A DNA stretch of 14,276 nt from Candidatus Acetothermia bacterium (GTDB lineage Bacteria; Bipolaricaulota; Bipolaricaulia; UBA7950; UBA9294). The notes beneath the pieces were generated by a model. It was not told the origin of the DNA and ran no database searches. It saw only the letters and a list, made by a program, of their open reading frames with translations. The stretch covers positions 1-14,276 of the forward strand of contig DQCH01000016.1 of assembly GCA_003545155.1 (NCBI GenBank), in the 5' to 3' direction. Of the stretch, positions 13,525-14,276 are shown piece by piece. The position numbers were made by a program, and so were the translations under genes. Position 1 is the stretch's first letter, and the number at the start of each line of letters is the position of its first letter.

Positions 13525-14276
13525 ATGACAGAGTATCGAATCAGGCAACATCCAATTCTGCCAATCGAGCCGCGGGAGGAAGTGGAGTTCCATTGGAACG
13601 GGCATAGACTGGTCGCCAAACAAGGCGAGATGATCGCATCGGCGCTCTTTGCTAATGGTGTGCGGATCTTTGGTCATCACCCGAAAGACAACGCGCCGCA
13701 GGGTATCTTCTGTGCCAATGGACAATGTGCCCAGTGTCTGGTGCTCGCTGATGGCGTTCCTGTGAAGTCGTGCATGACACAGGTACGTCCGGGCATGCGT
13801 GTCGAATCGGTCGATGGTCTGCCGGAGTTGCCCAAAGTGGAGGAAGTTTCACCGCTTTATGAAACAAGGACTATCGCGGTTCCTGTCCTCATCATCGGCG
13901 GCGGTCCAGCTGGGATGTCAGCGGCGGTCCAGCTGGCCAAATCGGGCATTAAGGTACTGTTGGTGGACGACAAAACTCGGCTGGGAGGCAAGCTCGTCCT
14001 TCAGACCCACCGTTTCTTCGGTTCGATCGATGCCGTTCACGCGGGAACACGAGGGATCGACATCGCCACGCTGCTGGAGCGCGAGGTGCACGATGTGGGT
14101 AACATCGATGTCTGGCTGAACAGCACGGCTCTGGCCGTGTTCAGCGATCAAAAGATAGGAATCCTGCGTGGTGGCGATACCTATACGCTGGTCGAGCCGC
14201 AGGTGCTGCTCGTCGCTACGGGTGCGCGGGAGAAGTCACTTGTATTCCGTGGGAATACGCTACCAGGCGTCTACGG
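13525..14276 (+). CDS. [2Fe-2S]/FAD-dependent oxidoreductase (D-hydroxyproline/proline dehydrogenase or sarcosine oxidase alpha type), 3' truncated
   Basis: The first 250 residues are visible and the frame is open to the window end. Residues 20-95 form a ferredoxin-like [2Fe-2S] domain: WNGHRLVAKQGEMIASALFANG, then cysteines 63, 68, 71 and 83 in the order C-x4-C-x2-C-x11-C. The FAD dinucleotide-binding fold starts near residue 118 with VLIIGGGPAGMSAAVQLAKSG (about 121-141) and VLLVDDK, and the ATGARE near the window end is the second FAD contact. This combined layout is known from alpha subunits of sarcosine oxidase, hydrogen cyanide synthase, and D-hydroxyproline or L-proline dehydrogenases. 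These oxidise an imino acid and pass electrons on through the iron-sulfur centre. Placement after a proline-racemase family gene favours the proline/hydroxyproline type. Beta or small subunits, if any, would lie downstream. The ATG at 13525 follows GAGGAGAA. Confidence 0.85.
   Translation, partial: MTEYRIRQHPILPIEPREEVEFHWNGHRLVAKQGEMIASALFANGVRIFGHHPKDNAPQGIFCANGQCAQCLVLADGVPVKSCMTQVRPGMRVESVDGLPELPKVEEVSPLYETRTIAVPVLIIGGGPAGMSAAVQLAKSGIKVLLVDDKTRLGGKLVLQTHRFFGSIDAVHAGTRGIDIATLLEREVHDVGNIDVWLNSTALAVFSDQKIGILRGGDTYTLVEPQVLLVATGAREKSLVFRGNTLPGVY

Noticed and set aside
1..14276. CRISPR arrays, tRNAs, insertion sequences, riboswitches
   Set aside because: No regularly spaced repeats, cloverleaf-like segments, transposase motifs or terminal inverted repeats were seen, and the intergenic space is too small for known riboswitches.

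Overview
The window is a dense, single-strand (all +) bacterial gene block with base composition somewhat above half G+C by eye. Shine-Dalgarno sites are strong and gene spacing is very tight, with several stop/start overlaps. I saw no tRNA, rRNA, CRISPR array, insertion sequence or integrase. No stretch longer than about 110 bases lacks a gene. The host cannot be named from the sequence. Strong AGGAGG-type ribosome sites, bacterial-style ABC genes and frequent AGG/AGA arginine codons suggest an uncultivated, perhaps anaerobic or thermophilic, peptide-using bacterium, but this is only an impression.

Layout. (1) 1-694: the 3' end of a nitroreductase-like gene, overlapped by a small conserved helical protein (possibly DUF6092). 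(2) 696-6372: a complete peptide/nickel-type (Opp/Dpp, SBP family 5) ABC importer, made of a binding protein, two permeases and two ATPases. A strong 13-bp hairpin sits between the binding protein and the first permease. (3) 6377-12459: a catabolic block with an Asp/Glu/hydantoin-racemase family enzyme, a short HyuA-type hydantoinase/oxoprolinase, a DUF917 (S-methyl-thiohydantoin desulfurase-like) protein, a 91-residue winged-helix-like protein, an M24 (Xaa-Pro peptidase/creatinase fold) hydrolase and a second DUF917 paralogue. (4) 12456-13439: a proline racemase/hydroxyproline epimerase family enzyme with both catalytic cysteines. After an 85-bp gap, the 5' part of a [2Fe-2S]/FAD oxidoreductase of the D-hydroxyproline/proline dehydrogenase or sarcosine-oxidase-alpha type runs off the window end.

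Working together (inference). The importer would bring in a small amide, peptide or cyclic imide. Racemases, the HyuA/DUF917 pair and the M24 hydrolase would open or cleave it. The proline-racemase family enzyme and the flavin/iron-sulfur dehydrogenase would then convert a proline- or hydroxyproline-like product to an imine and pass electrons on. This combination of enzymes is the most interesting feature of the window. Its real substrate is unknown. Several members carry unusual changes: a seven-cysteine insert in the binding protein, a His-to-Gln change in the M24 active site, and a degenerate ABC signature in one ATPase.
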